DNA of 64,000 nt from Nocardioides luteus (lineage in GTDB: Bacteria; Actinomycetota; Actinomycetes; Propionibacteriales; Nocardioidaceae), in contig NZ_BMRK01000013.1 in NCBI RefSeq assembly GCF_014648595.1, forward strand, positions 62,001-126,000, in the 5' to 3' direction. The translations under genes and the position numbers were made by a program. Below, piece by piece: positions 18,262 through 26,685 of this stretch. Each line of letters starts with the position of its first letter. Positions within the stretch are counted from its first letter, which is position 1. The notes beneath the pieces were generated by a model. It worked only from the letters and a program-made list of their open reading frames with translations, had not been told where the DNA came from and did no database searches.

Positions 18262-19158
18262 TCAGCAGATCGACGAGACCGGGCTGGAGGCTCCATAGGC
18301 GCATTCACTCTCGAGCGTCTCGTTCTCCGAGAGCTGCGGCCACTCCACCCCGTCGGCCAGTCCGTCCTCGCCGCCGAGATAGACCACGACCATCCCGTCG
18401 CGGTCGAGCGCGACCACGTCACCGTAGTGATCACCGTTGACGTCGCTGGCAGCGCGGGTGAGCAGCCCCTTGTCCTTGAACTCGGTCTTCGACGACTGGG
18501 AGATCTCCCAGTCGCCCTCGGAGAACGAGTAGGTGTCGTGCCAGCCGTCCAGACCGATCTTCACCAGCTCGTCGGAGCCGTCGCCGTCGACATCGACAGA
18601 TGCGGCCTGCATGCCGTCCTGGTCGGCGAGGGTGTTCCCTCGGTCGCCCTCGTTCAACATGACGTCCGTCAACTCGAGCACCGCACCCGTCTCGAAGGAC
18701 TTCCCCGTCGACAGCGCCGGAACGCCGGTGAGGACTCGTGACGCACCCTCGGCGTCGGGGGTCTCCTTCTCCGGATGGATGGAGGTTGCGAGCAACAGGT
18801 CGGTCTTGTCATCACCGTCCCAGTCACCTGCCAGGAACTCCCCGCTGCGACCGTTCTCGTCCACCTTCATCTCGACCCACTGCTGCGGGTCCTTCCAGGT
18901 GCCGGACTCGGACTGGCTGAGAACGTAGGCGCGGATCGTCGACGGCTTCTCGGGATTGGCGGCGGAGAGCGCGAGGTCGACGCGCCCGTCGCCGTCGAAG
19001 TCACCGCAGAACGTCTGCGAGACCTGCCAAGCCGGGTCACTCGTGCCCAGCGGTATCGGCGCCGACTTCTTGCCGGTCTGGTAGAACACGACGTAGCCCT
19101 CGGAGCCCACCTGAGCCGTGTCGAGCTTGCCGTCGGCGTCGAAGTCGCACACCACGGT
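18262..19158 (-). pseudogene. FG-GAP/VCBS repeat protein, apparently truncated at the N-terminus
   Basis: About 298 codons carrying at least five Ca-binding FG-GAP-type loops: CDFDADGKLD, GDFDGDGRVD, GDWDGDDKTD, VDVDGDGSDE and SDVNGDHYGD. Such proteins are normally exported beta-propellers. Here the frame is closed by a TAG a few codons upstream of the first usable GTGs (19158/19155). There is no signal peptide and no RBS, so the 5' part seems lost. An alternative is a cytosolic propeller with a GTG start. Confidence 0.65.
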
Positions 19159-19304
19159 CCCAGCGGTCTCGGTCCACTCGCCCCAGCCGTCCGGGTCGCT
19201 CGAGGGCTAACTTACGCAATCGAATACACCTCCGAGAATGGCGAACGAAACATGGGAACTAGGCCATGTCACGGCGCCACTCGGACGACCTCGGAGTCGG
19301 AGGC

Positions 19305-20144
19305 CTACACCCTGCGGGCCCGGATCGCGTAGAGCAACGGGATCCGGGGAGCGTCCTCGGGCAGCCTGAACCAGCCGTCTTCCCCCGCCTCCATCGATGG
19401 GAACCGCGGCCACGGCAGCCGCTCGTCCTCGCGGACGACCTCGACCCGCAGGCCCGCGCCGGCGAGCGCGGTGACCACCTCGCCGATCCCGTGACGCCAC
19501 TCGTACGCGGTGGTGTCACTGCTCAGCGCGGGCCCGTCGGTGTAGGTGTGGGTCGAGTCCTTGGCGATCGCGCCGCGGCCAGCCAGATAGTCGTGGCGCA
19601 GCTCGAGAGAGCCCTCACGCCCCGGCTCGGGCACCTCGCCGAGCGCATCCAGGAGCGGGTGGAACTCCGCCAGATAGACGAATCCGCCGGGCCTGAGCAG
19701 GTCGTGCACGATCCTCGCCCACAGGTCGATGTCGGGCAGGTAGCAGACCGCGCCCTTGCCGGTGTAGACGACGTCGAACCGGTCCGCACCCAGCACCTCG
19801 ACGGCGTCGTGGACGTCGGCCTGGTGGTAGTCGATGTCGAGACCGCGGTCGGCGGCGATCCGGACCGCGGCGGCGACGGCCTCGGCCGAGATGTCCAGGC
19901 CGGACGTCACCGCGCCGCGCTGGGCGAAGGCGACCGTCTCGGTGCCGAGATGGCACTGCAGGTGCACGACCTCGCGACCGGCGAGATCACCGAGGTCGGC
20001 CCACTCGTAGTCGGCGAACCAGGACTCGGCGGGCCGGGAGCCGTCGATGCCGTAGAAAGCGCTGGCGACGTGGATCGGCGTCCGCGCGTCCCAGTTGGCT
20101 CTGTTGGCCTCGATCTGACGAACGCTTTCGGGGTCGAGAGTCAC
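19305..20144 (-). CDS. Class I SAM-dependent methyltransferase
   Basis: A 279-aa soluble enzyme from a GTG. The SAM-binding region reads 'REVVHLQCHLGTETVAFAQRG' (motif I), 'SGLDISAEAVAAA' and 'DIDYHQADVHDAV'. Motif IV/V is 'FDVVYTGKGAVCYLPD'. The substrate is unknown. It is followed by a strong hairpin at 20170 on its upstream side that separates it from the lipoprotein gene. Confidence 0.85.
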   Translation of the reverse strand: MTLDPESVRQIEANRANWDARTPIHVASAFYGIDGSRPAESWFADYEWADLGDLAGREVVHLQCHLGTETVAFAQRGAVTSGLDISAEAVAAAVRIAADRGLDIDYHQADVHDAVEVLGADRFDVVYTGKGAVCYLPDIDLWARIVHDLLRPGGFVYLAEFHPLLDALGEVPEPGREGSLELRHDYLAGRGAIAKDSTHTYTDGPALSSDTTAYEWRHGIGEVVTALAGAGLRVEVVREDERLPWPRFPSMEAGEDGWFRLPEDAPRIPLLYAIRARRV

Positions 20145-20169
20145 GTGACCACAGTGCCACGAAATGCAG

Positions 20170-20199
20170 AGGGCCGGTCCCCCTTCGGGGACCGGCCCT
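20170..20199 (-). terminator. Terminator of the LppX-like lipoprotein gene
   Basis: Perfect 13-bp stem (20170–20182 with 20187–20199) and a CTTC loop, 41 bases after the lipoprotein stop. Confidence 0.9.
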
Positions 20200-20239
20200 G
20201 GTGCGTACCTGACTGCTTCGAGCTGTCAGGCTGCCTGGG

Positions 20240-21022
20240 TCAGCCGGCCATGCTCGGCATGTCGGTGACCTGGTCGGCGGGCGGCGCCTCGATGGTCACG
20301 TCCTCGCCGTGCTTGGTGAGGACCATCTCGACCTTGCCGGTCTTGCCCATGCCGACCTCGGCCTTGCGAAGCTGGCCGTCGGAGTCGACCCAGATGTCCT
20401 GGTCGATGGTCTCGGGCAGGCCGGCGGTGCTGTCGGAGCCGAGGTTCTTGGCGAGCCCGGCGGAGTCGACCTTGAAGCTGTAGTGCTCGGTGTCGGTGCC
20501 GTCGACCTTCTCCTCGCCCTCGAACTTCGCGGACTTGATGGACTCCTCCATGCCGTCGAAGAAGGCGAGCGGGTTGCTCATCGACTCCAGGCTGGTGCCA
20601 CCCATCTTGGCGAGCTGGTCAGCGGTCGCGGTCACCCACGAGTCGCCCATCATGCCCTTGATGTAGATCTTGTCGTCGAGCAGGATCGTCTCGATGTTCA
20701 TGTTCTGGCCGCCACCACTCATCTTCATGGTGGAGTGCTGCGCCGGCGGCTCCTTCTGGATGTCGCCCTCGCCGGTCATCGACACCTTCTGGCTACCACT
20801 GGCCGCATCGATCTTGGTGGTGAAGTGAGCCGTGTCGATGTCCGCGGCCTTCTTCATGACCTCCGACATCTCCTCGGCCGAGACCGACTCACCCTCGCTG
20901 GCGCCGCCGGCGCCACTACCACCGCCGCAGGCCACCAGGCCTGAGAGCGATACGGCCAGCACACCCGCAGCAGCGGCGCGGCGCAGGAGGCCACGTGGCC
21001 CGAGAGTTCGGTTGTGCGTCAT
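20240..21022 (-). CDS. LppX/LprAFG-family lipoprotein
   Basis: A 260-aa exported lipoprotein. The signal peptide ends in the lipobox LSGLVAC, with the lipidated Cys followed by a Gly/Ser linker. The mature part has the LppX_LprAFG pattern: 'DTAHFTTKIDAASGSQKVSMTGEGDI', 'IKGMMGDSWVTATADQL' and 'HYSFKVDSAGLAKNLG'. Mycobacterial homologues carry triacylated lipids or lipoglycans across the envelope. I chose the ATG at 21022 because AAGGGAAG lies just before it. An ATG at 21037 is also in frame. Confidence 0.88.
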   Translation of the reverse strand: MTHNRTLGPRGLLRRAAAAGVLAVSLSGLVACGGGSGAGGASEGESVSAEEMSEVMKKAADIDTAHFTTKIDAASGSQKVSMTGEGDIQKEPPAQHSTMKMSGGGQNMNIETILLDDKIYIKGMMGDSWVTATADQLAKMGGTSLESMSNPLAFFDGMEESIKSAKFEGEEKVDGTDTEHYSFKVDSAGLAKNLGSDSTAGLPETIDQDIWVDSDGQLRKAEVGMGKTGKVEMVLTKHGEDVTIEAPPADQVTDMPSMAG

Positions 21023-21087
21023 TGAGCTTCCCTTCATGTTTGCCGCTGCTCGCGGCCGGACCGCTCCAACCTACCCGTGGATGAGCC

Positions 21088-21564
21088 TCAACTCACACGA
21101 CGAAACACGTGTCGATAGGTCTGCAGTGTGACGGTCGCGGTTCCGGCGGCCAGATCGTGCAGACCGCGCCGGTCGGGGCGGAAGACGAGCGGGGGTACGA
21201 CGAGGACGACCAGGATCTGTCGGGCGATGCTCCGCAGGGGATCGAGCGGGCGCGCGTCGGGCTCCCCGGGAGTCACCCGCACCGTACGCAGCCGGGTGAC
21301 GAGCTTGCCGAAGGAGCCGCCGCCGAGGCTCGTGAAGACGGCGGTCTGCAGGATGAAGACGACCAGGATCCACAGGTTGTCGCTCGGCCGCGGGTCCACA
21401 CCGGCGATCAGCGAGCCGAAGGGGAGCGCGCGGGGGCCGAGGAAGACGGATGCCACCAGCGACGACGCGAGCCAGTCCACGAAGAGCGCCAGGACGCGTC
21501 GCCCCCAGCTCGCTGTGGGATAGGGCAGAGTAGGAGTCGCAGAGGTGGTGGCGGGGCCGGTCAC
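21088..21564 (-). CDS. RDD family membrane protein
   Basis: A 158-aa protein with three hydrophobic segments. The start of the domain reads 'SWGRRVLALFVDWLASSLVASVF', the typical (A)xRxxAxxxD pattern. 'GGGSFGKLVTRLRTVRV' and the closing 'RRGLHDLAAGTATV' complete it. Function is unknown; some RDD proteins are implicated in transport. It lies upstream of glnA on the other strand, as in other Actinobacteria. Confidence 0.88.
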   Translation of the reverse strand: MTGPATTSATPTLPYPTASWGRRVLALFVDWLASSLVASVFLGPRALPFGSLIAGVDPRPSDNLWILVVFILQTAVFTSLGGGSFGKLVTRLRTVRVTPGEPDARPLDPLRSIARQILVVLVVPPLVFRPDRRGLHDLAAGTATVTLQTYRHVFRRVS

Positions 21565-21634
21565 AGCGACAAGCGTAGGCGGAGACGTCTTGAGGGATGA
21601 GATCGGGATGGTTGCCGATCAAATCACACAACCT

Positions 21635-21688
21635 GTTACATGCCTGAAACATTTGCGACACTCCTGTGCAACCGTCCATTCGTAGTTT
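21635..21688 (+). promoter_or_regulatory. GlnR operator and glnA promoter
   Basis: The boxes GTTAC (21635), GAAAC (21646), GACAC (21657) and GCAAC (21668) each start exactly 11 bases apart. This is the a1-b1/a2-b2 layout of GlnR sites (gTnAC-n6-GaAAC twice). A -10-like TAGTTT follows at 21683–21688, which puts the box centre near -41. That position suits activation of glnA under nitrogen limitation. Confidence 0.85.
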
Positions 21689-21776
21689 GCGTGGCACGGT
21701 CGGGTCCATGAGGGCACGACCTCGATCGCTAGAGACCTATCTGGCTCACCCGCCCGGGTAGAGCCAAGGAGGATTG

Positions 21777-23198
21777 ATGTTCAGCACTGACGACGAACTC
21801 ATGAAGTTCATCTCTGACGAGGGAGTCGAGTTCGTCGACATCCGTTTCGTCGACCTGCCCGGCGTCCAGCAGCACTTCACCGTGCCGGTGTCGTCGTTCA
21901 ACCTGGAGCCGATGGCGTTCGACGGCTCGTCGATCCGTGGTTTCCAGACGATCAACGAGTCCGACATGGCGCTCTACCCGGACGTCACCACCGCGTACAT
22001 CGACCCGTTCCGCACGGCGAAGACCCTCGCGCTGATGTACTTCGTGCACGACCCGATCACCGGCGAGGCCTACTCGCGCGACCCGCGCAACATCGCGCGC
22101 AAGGCGCTGGCGTACCTCGCCTCGACCGGCATCGGTGACACCGCCTTCTTCGCGCCCGAGGCCGAGTTCTTCATCTTCGACAAGGTCGCCTACAACACCT
22201 CCGAGGGCGAGTCGTTCTACAAGATCGACTCCGTCGAGGCCTGGTGGAACTCCGGCAACGACAAGAACCCCGACGGCTCCGACAACCTCGGCTACAAGAC
22301 CCGTTACAAGGGCGGCTACTTCCCGGTCTCCCCGACCGACCACTTCGCCGACCTGCGCGACACGATGGTCAAGAACCTCGAGGCCTCCGGCCTGCTCGTC
22401 GAGCGCGCCCACCACGAGGTCGGCACCGCCGGCCAGGCCGAGATCAACTACAAGTTCGACACCCTGCTCAAGGCTGCCGACGATGTCATGAAGTTCAAGT
22501 ACATCGTCAAGAACACCGCCTGGGAGGCCGGCAAGACGGTCACCTTCATGCCGAAGCCCGTCTTCGGTGACAACGGCTCGGGCATGCACGTCCACCAGTC
22601 GATCTGGAACGCCGGCGAGCCGCTGTTCTACGACGAGACCGGCTACGGCGGCCTCTCCGACATGGCCCGCTGGTACATCGGCGGTGTGCTCAAGCACGCC
22701 CCCTCGGTGCTCGCGTTCACCAACCCGACCGTGAACTCCTTCCACCGCCTGGTGCCCGGCTTCGAGGCTCCGATCTCGCTGGTCTACTCCTCGCGCAACC
22801 GCTCCGCCGCGGTCCGCATCCCGATCACCGGCACCAACCCGAAGGCCAAGCGCGTCGAGACCCGGTTCCCGGACCCGTCCTCGAACCCCTACCTCGCCTT
22901 CTCGGCCCTGCTCCTCGCCGGCATCGACGGTATCCAGAACAAGATCGAGCCGCCCGCGCCGATCGACAAGGACATCTACGAGCTCCCGCCGGACGAGATG
23001 GCCGAGATCAACCAGGTGCCGACCTCCCTCGGTGCCGTCCTGTCGGCTCTGGAGAACGACCACGACTTCCTCACCGTGGGCGACGTCTTCACCCCCGACC
23101 TGATCGAGACCTGGATCGACTACAAGACCAACGACGAGATCCTCCCGATCCAGCTCCGCCCGCACCCGCACGAGTTCGAGCTCTACTACGACATCTGA
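21777..23198 (+). CDS. glnA: Glutamine synthetase type I
   Basis: Makes glutamine from glutamate, ammonia and ATP. The protein is 473 aa from the ATG at 21777, behind AAGGAGG. Motifs: '[21 protein letters not shown]', '[12 protein letters not shown]', '[19 protein letters not shown]' and '[26 protein letters not shown]'. The adenylylation tyrosine is Y401 in '[10 protein letters not shown]', so activity is probably controlled by GlnE. Transcription is probably under GlnR (site at 21635). Confidence 0.97.
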   Translation: MFSTDDELMKFISDEGVEFVDIRFVDLPGVQQHFTVPVSSFNLEPMAFDGSSIRGFQTINESDMALYPDVTTAYIDPFRTAKTLALMYFVHDPITGEAYSRDPRNIARKALAYLASTGIGDTAFFAPEAEFFIFDKVAYNTSEGESFYKIDSVEAWWNSGNDKNPDGSDNLGYKTRYKGGYFPVSPTDHFADLRDTMVKNLEASGLLVERAHHEVGTAGQAEINYKFDTLLKAADDVMKFKYIVKNTAWEAGKTVTFMPKPVFGDNGSGMHVHQSIWNAGEPLFYDETGYGGLSDMARWYIGGVLKHAPSVLAFTNPTVNSFHRLVPGFEAPISLVYSSRNRSAAVRIPITGTNPKAKRVETRFPDPSSNPYLAFSALLLAGIDGIQNKIEPPAPIDKDIYELPPDEMAEINQVPTSLGAVLSALENDHDFLTVGDVFTPDLIETWIDYKTNDEILPIQLRPHPHEFELYYDI

Positions 23199-23262
23199 GC
23201 ACGAACCGCTTGCTGATCTGCTGATTCGCGGTAGACCCTGGATCCGCAGTCAGCACGTGGCA

Positions 23263-23302
23263 CGCACGAGCCGTCATCGCCTTGTCGATGGCGGCTCGTG
23301 CG
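23263..23302 (+). terminator. glnA terminator
   Basis: A 17-bp stem with one G-T type mismatch (23263–23279 with 23286–23302) and a 6-nt loop, followed by TTTCTC. Confidence 0.85.
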
Positions 23303-23413
23303 TTTCTCGCCAGCATTGGGAAGCCGAGTGCAGATCGTCCACCGCGGGCCGATGCAGAGCCGTGGTGCACCCCGATGCACATATCCGCGCCGGTGCGCGG
23401 GTACGTCGTTGCC

Positions 23414-23965
23414 GTGGCCACCCCTACGAACGCGCCTCACCGCAAGACGATGCCGTCGAAGGCATCCGGCCTGCTCTACGGACTGGGATTCGGAGGCTTC
23501 GTCGACGGCATCGTTCTTCACCAGATCCTGCAGTGGCATCACATGGTGAGCCACGTGGAGGGTTACCCGGCGGACACGGTCGCCGGCCTGGAGGTGAACA
23601 CCCTGGCCGACGGCTTCTTCCATGTGGCGACCTGGCTCCTCGTACTGGCCGGCTCGATCACCGCCATCAAGGCGTGGCGTGAAGGACGTCTCGCTCCCAG
23701 CTGGGCATTCCACTTCGGTCTCGTCCTGGCCGGCTGGGGCATCTTCAACGTCGTCGAGGGCGTCGTGAACCACCATCTGTTGGGCGTTCACCACGTCCGC
23801 GACGACGTCGGGTCACCGATGTCGTGGGACATCGCCTTCCTGGTGTTCGGCGTGCTACTGATCGCCGGCGGTTGGCTTCTGCACGCACACGGAGTGCGGG
23901 CGATGGAGCGACGCACGACCGCAGACACGAGGCCCGAAGGCGATGACGCGACGTCCGAACCGTGA
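23414..23965 (+). CDS. DUF2243 family membrane protein
   Basis: About 183 aa with four membrane segments. The signature 'GFGGFVDGIVLHQILQWHHMVS' opens the domain, and histidine-rich loops follow (ADGFFHVATW, VVEGVVNHHLLGVHHVR). The His residues suggest metal or haem contact, but no function is known. I place the start at the GTG at 23414. The ATG at 23450 is an alternative, and neither has a clear RBS. Confidence 0.8.
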   Translation: MATPTNAPHRKTMPSKASGLLYGLGFGGFVDGIVLHQILQWHHMVSHVEGYPADTVAGLEVNTLADGFFHVATWLLVLAGSITAIKAWREGRLAPSWAFHFGLVLAGWGIFNVVEGVVNHHLLGVHHVRDDVGSPMSWDIAFLVFGVLLIAGGWLLHAHGVRAMERRTTADTRPEGDDATSEP

Positions 23966-23989
23966 CGCCGGCCTCACTCGCGGTGCGTG

Positions 23990-24292
23990 CTCGGGTCCTC
24001 CCCGCGACGCATCACGCCTCGGTGTTCCACCCAGGCGGCGCCGCACGCCAAGGCCTGGCTCGCGATCTCCATCCGTGAGCTTCCGCGGCGGCGTGCGCCG
24101 GCATCGAGGCGGTCGCGACCACGGTCGAGGACAGACCGCGTCCTGGCCCGACCCCGCAGGCGTGGCTTCGAGCTCCTCCAGCAACTGGTCCAGCTTGATG
24201 TGATCGCGGCGCTGTCGGACGAGGACGCTGAATCGTCCGCCCAGCTGAGTCTCGCTCTGGTGAGCAATGGATTGCACGGAATGACTCCTCAC
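23990..24292 (-). pseudogene. Decayed hemerythrin-like (HHE) gene
   Basis: From a GTG at 24292 the frame reads GGRFSVLVRQRRDHIKLDQL, then LEELEATPAGSGQD. This is the usual first helix of actinobacterial hemerythrin-type proteins. The expected 'PHAFAEE' helix and the later His residues are not found in that frame; a weak PAHAAAEAHGW appears in another frame. The open frame runs on antisense into the neighbouring DUF2243 gene. I infer a frameshifted relic. Nothing else was seen in the 23966–24343 gap. Confidence 0.4.
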
Positions 24293-24343
24293 ACGCGGGC
24301 TTGATGCGCGTCGTCCGGGCCGACGACCACCGTCCGGTACCCC

Positions 24344-25297
24344 TCAGCGTTTGAGCCACCCCCGGTCCGGGCATGTCCGGTCACCTACCGTGTCGCGTCC
24401 CGGCTCGGGTGTCAGCAGCATCGTCAGGTCCAGGGCGGGCGCGCTGTGCGTCAGCGCGCCGACCGAGATGAGGTCGACGCCTGTCTCGGCGATGGCGCGG
24501 ACGCTGTCCAGACGGACGGTGCCGGAGGCTTCGAGCAGGATCCCCGACGTCTCGGTGTGCTCGGCCCGGATCTTCACGACCACCTCGAGGTCGGCCACCG
24601 ACATGTTGTCGAGCATGATCCAGCGGGCCCCGGCGTCGAGGGCCTCGACGGCCTGGGCCACGGTCTGCACCTCGACATCGGTCTCCACCCTCGCGCCGGT
24701 GCGTTCCATCCCGCTCCGGACGGCGTCGAGCGCTGCGGTCACGCCGCCCGCTGCGGCGATGTGGTTCTCCTTGAGCAGCACCATCGCCGCGAGGTCGCGC
24801 CGGTGGTTGTGGCCGCCGCCGACGGTCACCGCGTACTTGTCCAGGGCGCGCAGGCCGGGTGCGGTCTTGCGGGTGTCCAGGATGCGCGCTCCGGTGCCGG
24901 CCACGGCCTGCACGTAATGGTCGGTGAGCGTCGCGATGCCGCACATGCGCTGCAGGAGGTTCAGCGCCGTACGCTCGCCGGTGATCAGGCTGCGCGCCGG
25001 ACCCGACAGGCGCACCAGGACGTCGTCGCCGCTCAACCGGCTGCCGTCGAAGACGAGCATCTCCACCCGTACCTCCGGGTCGACCTGGGCGAAGACCTCG
25101 GCGACCACGGGAAGGCCGCCGGCGATACCGGGCTGCCGGGAGCGGATCTCGGCACAGGCCATCAGATGCTCGGGGACGCTCCACGTCGTGGTGATGTCCT
25201 GACTCGCCCGGTCCTCGGCGAGCGCGGCAGCGACGGCGGCTCGCGCCTCGGAGGCCGGGAACTCTGTGATGGTCGACCTCTCCGTCCCGGTGACCAT
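24344..25297 (-). CDS. nadC: Nicotinate-nucleotide pyrophosphorylase (quinolinate PRTase)
   Basis: Converts quinolinate and PRPP to nicotinate mononucleotide in NAD synthesis. It is 317 aa. 'NLLQRMCGIATLTDHYVQA', 'ILDTRKTAPGLRALDKYAV', 'VGGGHNHRRDLAAMVLLKENH', 'IMLDNMSVADL' and 'LEASGTVRLDSVRAIAETGVD' are all NadC signatures. nadA and nadB are not adjacent in this window. The ATG overlaps the upstream DUF1330 stop (TGATG). The C-terminal tail after 'MLLTPEPG' is longer than usual. Confidence 0.95.
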   Translation of the reverse strand: MVTGTERSTITEFPASEARAAVAAALAEDRASQDITTTWSVPEHLMACAEIRSRQPGIAGGLPVVAEVFAQVDPEVRVEMLVFDGSRLSGDDVLVRLSGPARSLITGERTALNLLQRMCGIATLTDHYVQAVAGTGARILDTRKTAPGLRALDKYAVTVGGGHNHRRDLAAMVLLKENHIAAAGGVTAALDAVRSGMERTGARVETDVEVQTVAQAVEALDAGARWIMLDNMSVADLEVVVKIRAEHTETSGILLEASGTVRLDSVRAIAETGVDLISVGALTHSAPALDLTMLLTPEPGRDTVGDRTCPDRGWLKR

Positions 25298-25590
25298 CAG
25301 AGACCCTCGACGACGCGGAAGTCGCGCTCGAAGCCGTCGGGAAGCGCGGCCAGTGCCTCCTGGTAGGCAGCGCTCTCGCGGGCGGCGACCGCCTGTTCGA
25401 AGCTGTCGAACTCGATCAGGACGACGCGTTCGGCGATCCCGGCTTCGTACGCCTCGATCCGGCTGCCGACGCTCGCGAGCACCCGCCCGCCCATGGCCGC
25501 GACGGCTCGGCCCGCGAGCCTGTTGTAGCCATCGAGCCTCGCAGGGTCCTCGATGGTCGGGTAGACGCTGACCCAGTAGCCCTTGGACAT
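25297..25590 (-). CDS. DUF1330 family protein
   Basis: A 97-aa dimeric ferredoxin-like-fold protein of unknown role. It shows 'KGYWVSVYPTIEDPARLDGYN', 'GGRVLASVGSRIEAYEAG' and 'RVVLIEFDSFEQAVAARESAAYQEAL', the DUF1330 pattern. The ATG at 25590 has a good RBS (GGAGG). Its stop is coupled to the nadC start. Confidence 0.88.
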   Translation of the reverse strand: MSKGYWVSVYPTIEDPARLDGYNRLAGRAVAAMGGRVLASVGSRIEAYEAGIAERVVLIEFDSFEQAVAARESAAYQEALAALPDGFERDFRVVEGL

Positions 25591-25627
25591 GGAACCTCCA
25601 GTGTCGGGATGAGTGGTGTGGGTTGAC

Positions 25628-26191
25628 TCAATGTGCGGAGAGCGGCGCCGTGCCGGGCTCGAGCGGCAGGCGGAGCGCCCGGACCGCGAACGAGATGGCG
25701 TGATACCAGCCGCAGACCAGCACGAGATCGAGCGCGCCGTCCTCCCCGACGACATCGACCAGGCGTGTCCAGGTGTCATCGGCGAGGTCGAAGGTCGAGT
25801 GGAGCTCGTCGACGGCTTCGAGCACCGCGCGATCGGCGCCGTCCCAACAGCCGTCCGTCGGCAGGCCACGCGCGAGCGAGGTGAGCTGAGCCGCGTCGAG
25901 TCCTGCCTTCTCGGCAAAGGTCGTGACGTGCACGGCCCACTCGTAGTCGGCGCCGCACAGCGCGGTCGTCCGGTCGATGACCAGCTCACGCTGGCGCACC
26001 GTGAGAGCCGAGCGACGGGAGAAGTAGTAGCTCCCCCACCCCGCGATGGCCCGAGCGAGCGCCGGCCGGCGGGCCCACACCCGGAACAGCTGGATCGGCG
26101 AGTGTCCGAGAGCCACGAGGACCTCCTTCGCCTCGTCACCGAAGGGCGGGGAGAGCGGCCGGATGCGCGGTTGCTTCGATTTTCGAGGCAT
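25628..26191 (-). CDS. Carboxymuconolactone decarboxylase (AhpD-like) family protein
   Basis: A 187-aa all-helical protein. 'LTVRQRELVIDRTTALCGADYEWAVHV' carries the conserved Glu, Cys and His of the CMD/AhpD motif, in the variant with a single Cys of the usual CxxC pair. 'DLVLVCGWYHAISFAVRAL' is the C-terminal helix. It could be a peroxide- or lactone-acting enzyme. The start is the ATG at 26191, divergent from the HxlR regulator, so it is a probable target of that regulator. Confidence 0.85.
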   Translation of the reverse strand: MPRKSKQPRIRPLSPPFGDEAKEVLVALGHSPIQLFRVWARRPALARAIAGWGSYYFSRRSALTVRQRELVIDRTTALCGADYEWAVHVTTFAEKAGLDAAQLTSLARGLPTDGCWDGADRAVLEAVDELHSTFDLADDTWTRLVDVVGEDGALDLVLVCGWYHAISFAVRALRLPLEPGTAPLSAH

Positions 26192-26199
26192 AGCCGGGA

Positions 26200-26213
26200 C
26201 GCTAACATTAGCG
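26200..26213. promoter_or_regulatory. Palindromic operator between the CMD and HxlR genes
   Basis: CGCTAA-CA-TTAGCG, a perfect 6-bp inverted repeat, sits 9 bases from the CMD start and 20 bases from the HxlR start. It is likely an operator for the divergent pair. Confidence 0.6.
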
Positions 26214-26232
26214 CTTCGGAAAGGAAAGCGAT

Positions 26233-26571
26233 TTGCCGAAGCCGACACCACTCCCCGGCCGCCCGGTCCGCGGCTCACACACAGGACGCCCGATCATGGC
26301 GCTCCTGGACCTCTTGGGCCGCCGCTGGGCGATGCGGATCCTGTGGGAGCTTCGAGAGGACTCCTACCCGACCTTCCGCGAGCTCCAGCAGCGTTGTGAC
26401 GGCATCTCGTCGAGCGTTCTGGCCGACCGGCTTCGTGAGCTCGGGCAGGCCGACTTGGTCGAGAACACGGGCGAGGGATACCTGCTCACCGAGCAGGGGC
26501 GAACCCTTCGAGAGACCCTTCTGCATCTCGACGAGTGGGCCTCCCGCTGGCAGCCCAGGGCGGAGGATTGA
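26233..26571 (+). CDS. HxlR-type winged-helix regulator
   Basis: A 112-aa transcription factor. 'ALLDLLGRRWAMRILWEL', 'TFRELQQRCDGISSSVLADRLREL' and 'GYLLTEQGRTLRETLLHLDEW' are the HxlR winged helix. HxlR members sense redox or electrophiles. This one lacks the N-terminal Cys that many redox-sensing members have. The start is a TTG at 26233 behind AAGGAAAG. It is divergent from the CMD gene and upstream of the molybdenum enzyme gene. Confidence 0.85.
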   Translation: MPKPTPLPGRPVRGSHTGRPIMALLDLLGRRWAMRILWELREDSYPTFRELQQRCDGISSSVLADRLRELGQADLVENTGEGYLLTEQGRTLRETLLHLDEWASRWQPRAED

Positions 26572-26653
26572 GATGGCCTGCACGCTCGAGCTGCCAGGTG
26601 ACACGATGCCGGCATGACCGATCTCGCACAGGCGAGGCAGGGAGGCCGATCGC

Positions 26654-26677
26654 TACGAGGTCGACCTCGTATATAAC
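26654..26677 (+). promoter_or_regulatory. 18-bp palindrome abutting a -10 box
   Basis: TACGAGGTC-GACCTCGTA (26654–26671) is a perfect palindrome that runs directly into TATAAC (26672–26677), a good -10 box, just upstream of the molybdopterin enzyme gene. A protein bound there would sit between -35 and -10 and repress. Confidence 0.7.
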
Positions 26678-26685
26678 CGACGCCC

